Shown one piece after another: positions 57,088 through 58,281 of a DNA stretch of 58,281 nt (positions within the stretch are counted from its first letter, which is position 1; the number at the start of each line of letters is the position of its first letter). A model generated the notes under the pieces. The model saw nothing but the letters and a program-made list of their open reading frames with translations, searched no databases and was not told the origin of the DNA. The translations under genes and the position numbers were made by a program. Origin of the DNA: Phil1 sp963643205 (lineage in GTDB: Bacteria; Bacillota; Clostridia; Christensenellales; CAG-138); the NCBI GenBank assembly GCA_963643205.1, contig CAVIJJ010000008.1:1-58281 (forward strand), written 5' to 3'.

Positions 57088-58137
57088 TTATTTCTCTATC
57101 ATGTCGCGCATGTCGCCCATTATGGCGCGGGGAACCGGCAGATCCAGCATGGTCTTAAGGCCGGGGCGGGCGTTTATAACATGGGGAATCATGTTTACCA
57201 TCATGGCGATGGTGCCTATGCCGCCGTCAACCTCCGGATTGATGGCCATGTTCACGTTGGGAGTGCCCTTAAGCACTATATAGTCGCCGGTGTGCGTGCC
57301 TTCCATCTCGGGCTCAATCTGCTGGGGATGGATCATGTCTATCTTAAGCTCGCCGTCAACATAGCCCTGACCGGTCATGTTAACGCCCGCGACGTCGCCC
57401 GCCTTGGCAAAGCCGTAGGGAGAGCGGCGGTCCACGCTTGTTACTATGGGCTTCATCTGCTGCTCAAACTTATCAACCTTCCAGCCAAGGGCTTCGGCTA
57501 TCATGCCAACGGACTCCGCGAAGCCGACGTGTCCGGCGAGGCTGCCGTCCTTAACGCCCTGCTCAAACGCTTCTACCGTAAGGCCAACGCCCTGCTCTTC
57601 CATAACGGCGGGGCCGAAGGGGGAAAGGCTGTTTACGCGGCGGCACTGCACGCTCTGAACATCGGTCATGCAGCCGGTGAGGCATACCGCGAGAAGGTCC
57701 ATCATAAGGCCGGGGTTAATGCCGGTGCCCAGTATGGAAACGCCGTTTGCCTTGGCGAGCCTGTCCATTTCTTCCGCAAGCTCGGGCTCGTTCGCCTTGG
57801 GGTAGCTCATCTGCTCCGCGGTGCAGATAACGTTGAGGCCGTTTTCAACAACAAGCTTTATTTTGGGGAATACCTTTTTGGTAAAGGAATCGGTTGCTAT
57901 AACGCAGATATCAGCCGCTCCGCGCGCCGCGACCTTATTTATATCGTCGCAGACAAGCACGTCTTTGCGGTCGCCGCGCTCAACTCCGAGCAGCTCAAAT
58001 ATGCTCTTGCCTACACGCGCGGGGTGAATATCACAAACGCCCGTGATCTCTACGCCCTTCTTGCCAAGCAAAACCTTAGCTATGCCGCTGCCCATGGCGC
58101 CGAAGCCCCATACGGCAACCCTGATGTTGTTTTCCAT
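57088..58137 (-). CDS. ord: 2,4-diaminopentanoate dehydrogenase
   Basis: The 349-residue oxidoreductase takes 2,4-diaminopentanoate to 2-amino-4-oxopentanoate with release of ammonia, using NAD(P)+. The N-terminal Rossmann motif is VAVWGFGAMGSGIAKVL (GxGxxG, residues 10-15), and CTAEQMSYPKANEPELAEE and GTGINPGLMMDLLAV follow. This is the first gene of the leftward ord-ortA-ortB-oraS-oraE operon. CGGAGGA precedes the ATG. Confidence 0.93.
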   Translation of the reverse strand: MENNIRVAVWGFGAMGSGIAKVLLGKKGVEITGVCDIHPARVGKSIFELLGVERGDRKDVLVCDDINKVAARGAADICVIATDSFTKKVFPKIKLVVENGLNVICTAEQMSYPKANEPELAEEMDRLAKANGVSILGTGINPGLMMDLLAVCLTGCMTDVQSVQCRRVNSLSPFGPAVMEEQGVGLTVEAFEQGVKDGSLAGHVGFAESVGMIAEALGWKVDKFEQQMKPIVTSVDRRSPYGFAKAGDVAGVNMTGQGYVDGELKIDMIHPQQIEPEMEGTHTGDYIVLKGTPNVNMAINPEVDGGIGTIAMMVNMIPHVINARPGLKTMLDLPVPRAIMGDMRDMIEK

Positions 58138-58226
58138 ACTATCAGTCCTCCGTCTTAAGTTTTTAATAGTTCATTCAATATAAAATCATTTTAATTCAAT
58201 GACCGGCATAAGAATACGCCAAGGTT

Positions 58227-58232
58227 ATTATA
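58227..58232 (-). promoter_or_regulatory. probable -10 element of the ornithine operon
   Basis: TATAAT on the minus strand lies about 90 bases ahead of ord in an AT-rich leader. The -35 is unclear (TTTCAT would be 17 bases upstream). The leader between it and the ATG holds no recognised riboswitch. Confidence 0.45.
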
Positions 58233-58281
58233 CTACCAATAAGCCAAAAATGAAAAGAGGAATCTATAATTATTCATGGGC

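Overview
The window looks like chromosomal DNA of a GC-rich, anaerobic member of the Clostridia (Firmicutes), probably a gut or rumen lineage. The evidence is strong AGGAGG-type ribosome binding sites, a SAM-I (S-box) riboswitch before metK, an L10 leader, a complete [FeFe] hydrogenase, an oxygen-independent sulfatase maturase and the ornithine fermentation pathway. No phage structural genes, CRISPR array, rRNA or insertion sequence was found.

Layout. 1-8.3 kb: the start of a leftward gene at the edge, a DUF4430-type lipoprotein, and a tight seven-gene rightward operon. The operon encodes a YheO-like regulator, two half ABC exporters, two truncated trigger-factor-like isomerases around a thioredoxin, and a thioredoxin-reductase-like flavoprotein without NADPH motifs. 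It ends beside tRNA-Ala(CGC), has different codon use from the rest, and is the best candidate for an undescribed system. 8.5-12.4 kb: tRNA-Met, then a NuoF/GltD-type flavoprotein with a [FeFe] hydrogenase. 12.6-20 kb (leftward): a BMP-type nucleoside ABC importer, DUF2461 and a phosphohexomutase. 20-23.7 kb: threonine synthase, peptidase T and a YitT-family protein. 23.8-27.3 kb (leftward): rpmG-secE-nusG-rplK-rplA-rplJ-rplL, not followed by rpoB.

27.8-40.4 kb: a DIP1984-family protein, S-box metK, tRNA-Glu, an 8-oxoguanine-deaminase-like enzyme with an NlpC/P60 wall hydrolase, an NrnA-like phosphoesterase, a leftward pxpA-pxpB-pxpC-D-aminoacylase operon, and a second NlpC/P60 hydrolase. 40.5-48.9 kb: a yybP-ykoY Mn2+ riboswitch with a type-IIA P-type ATPase, a GPH symporter-sulfatase-maturase cassette, BrnQ and tRNA-Ala(GGC). 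49-58.3 kb (leftward): an SPFH/zinc-ribbon protein, a VanW-family protein, a cluster of hairpin repeats, and ord-ortA-ortB-oraS-oraE for oxidative ornithine fermentation.

The metabolic picture is an amino-acid, peptide and nucleoside fermenter. Ornithine, oxoproline, N-acyl-D-amino acids, tripeptides and branched-chain amino acids are scavenged, and excess reductant can leave as H2. Two intergenic repeat families keep their hairpins while the stem sequences change, which is the most unusual non-coding signal. Recurrent extended -10 promoters (TGC-TATAAT) mark many of the transcription units.
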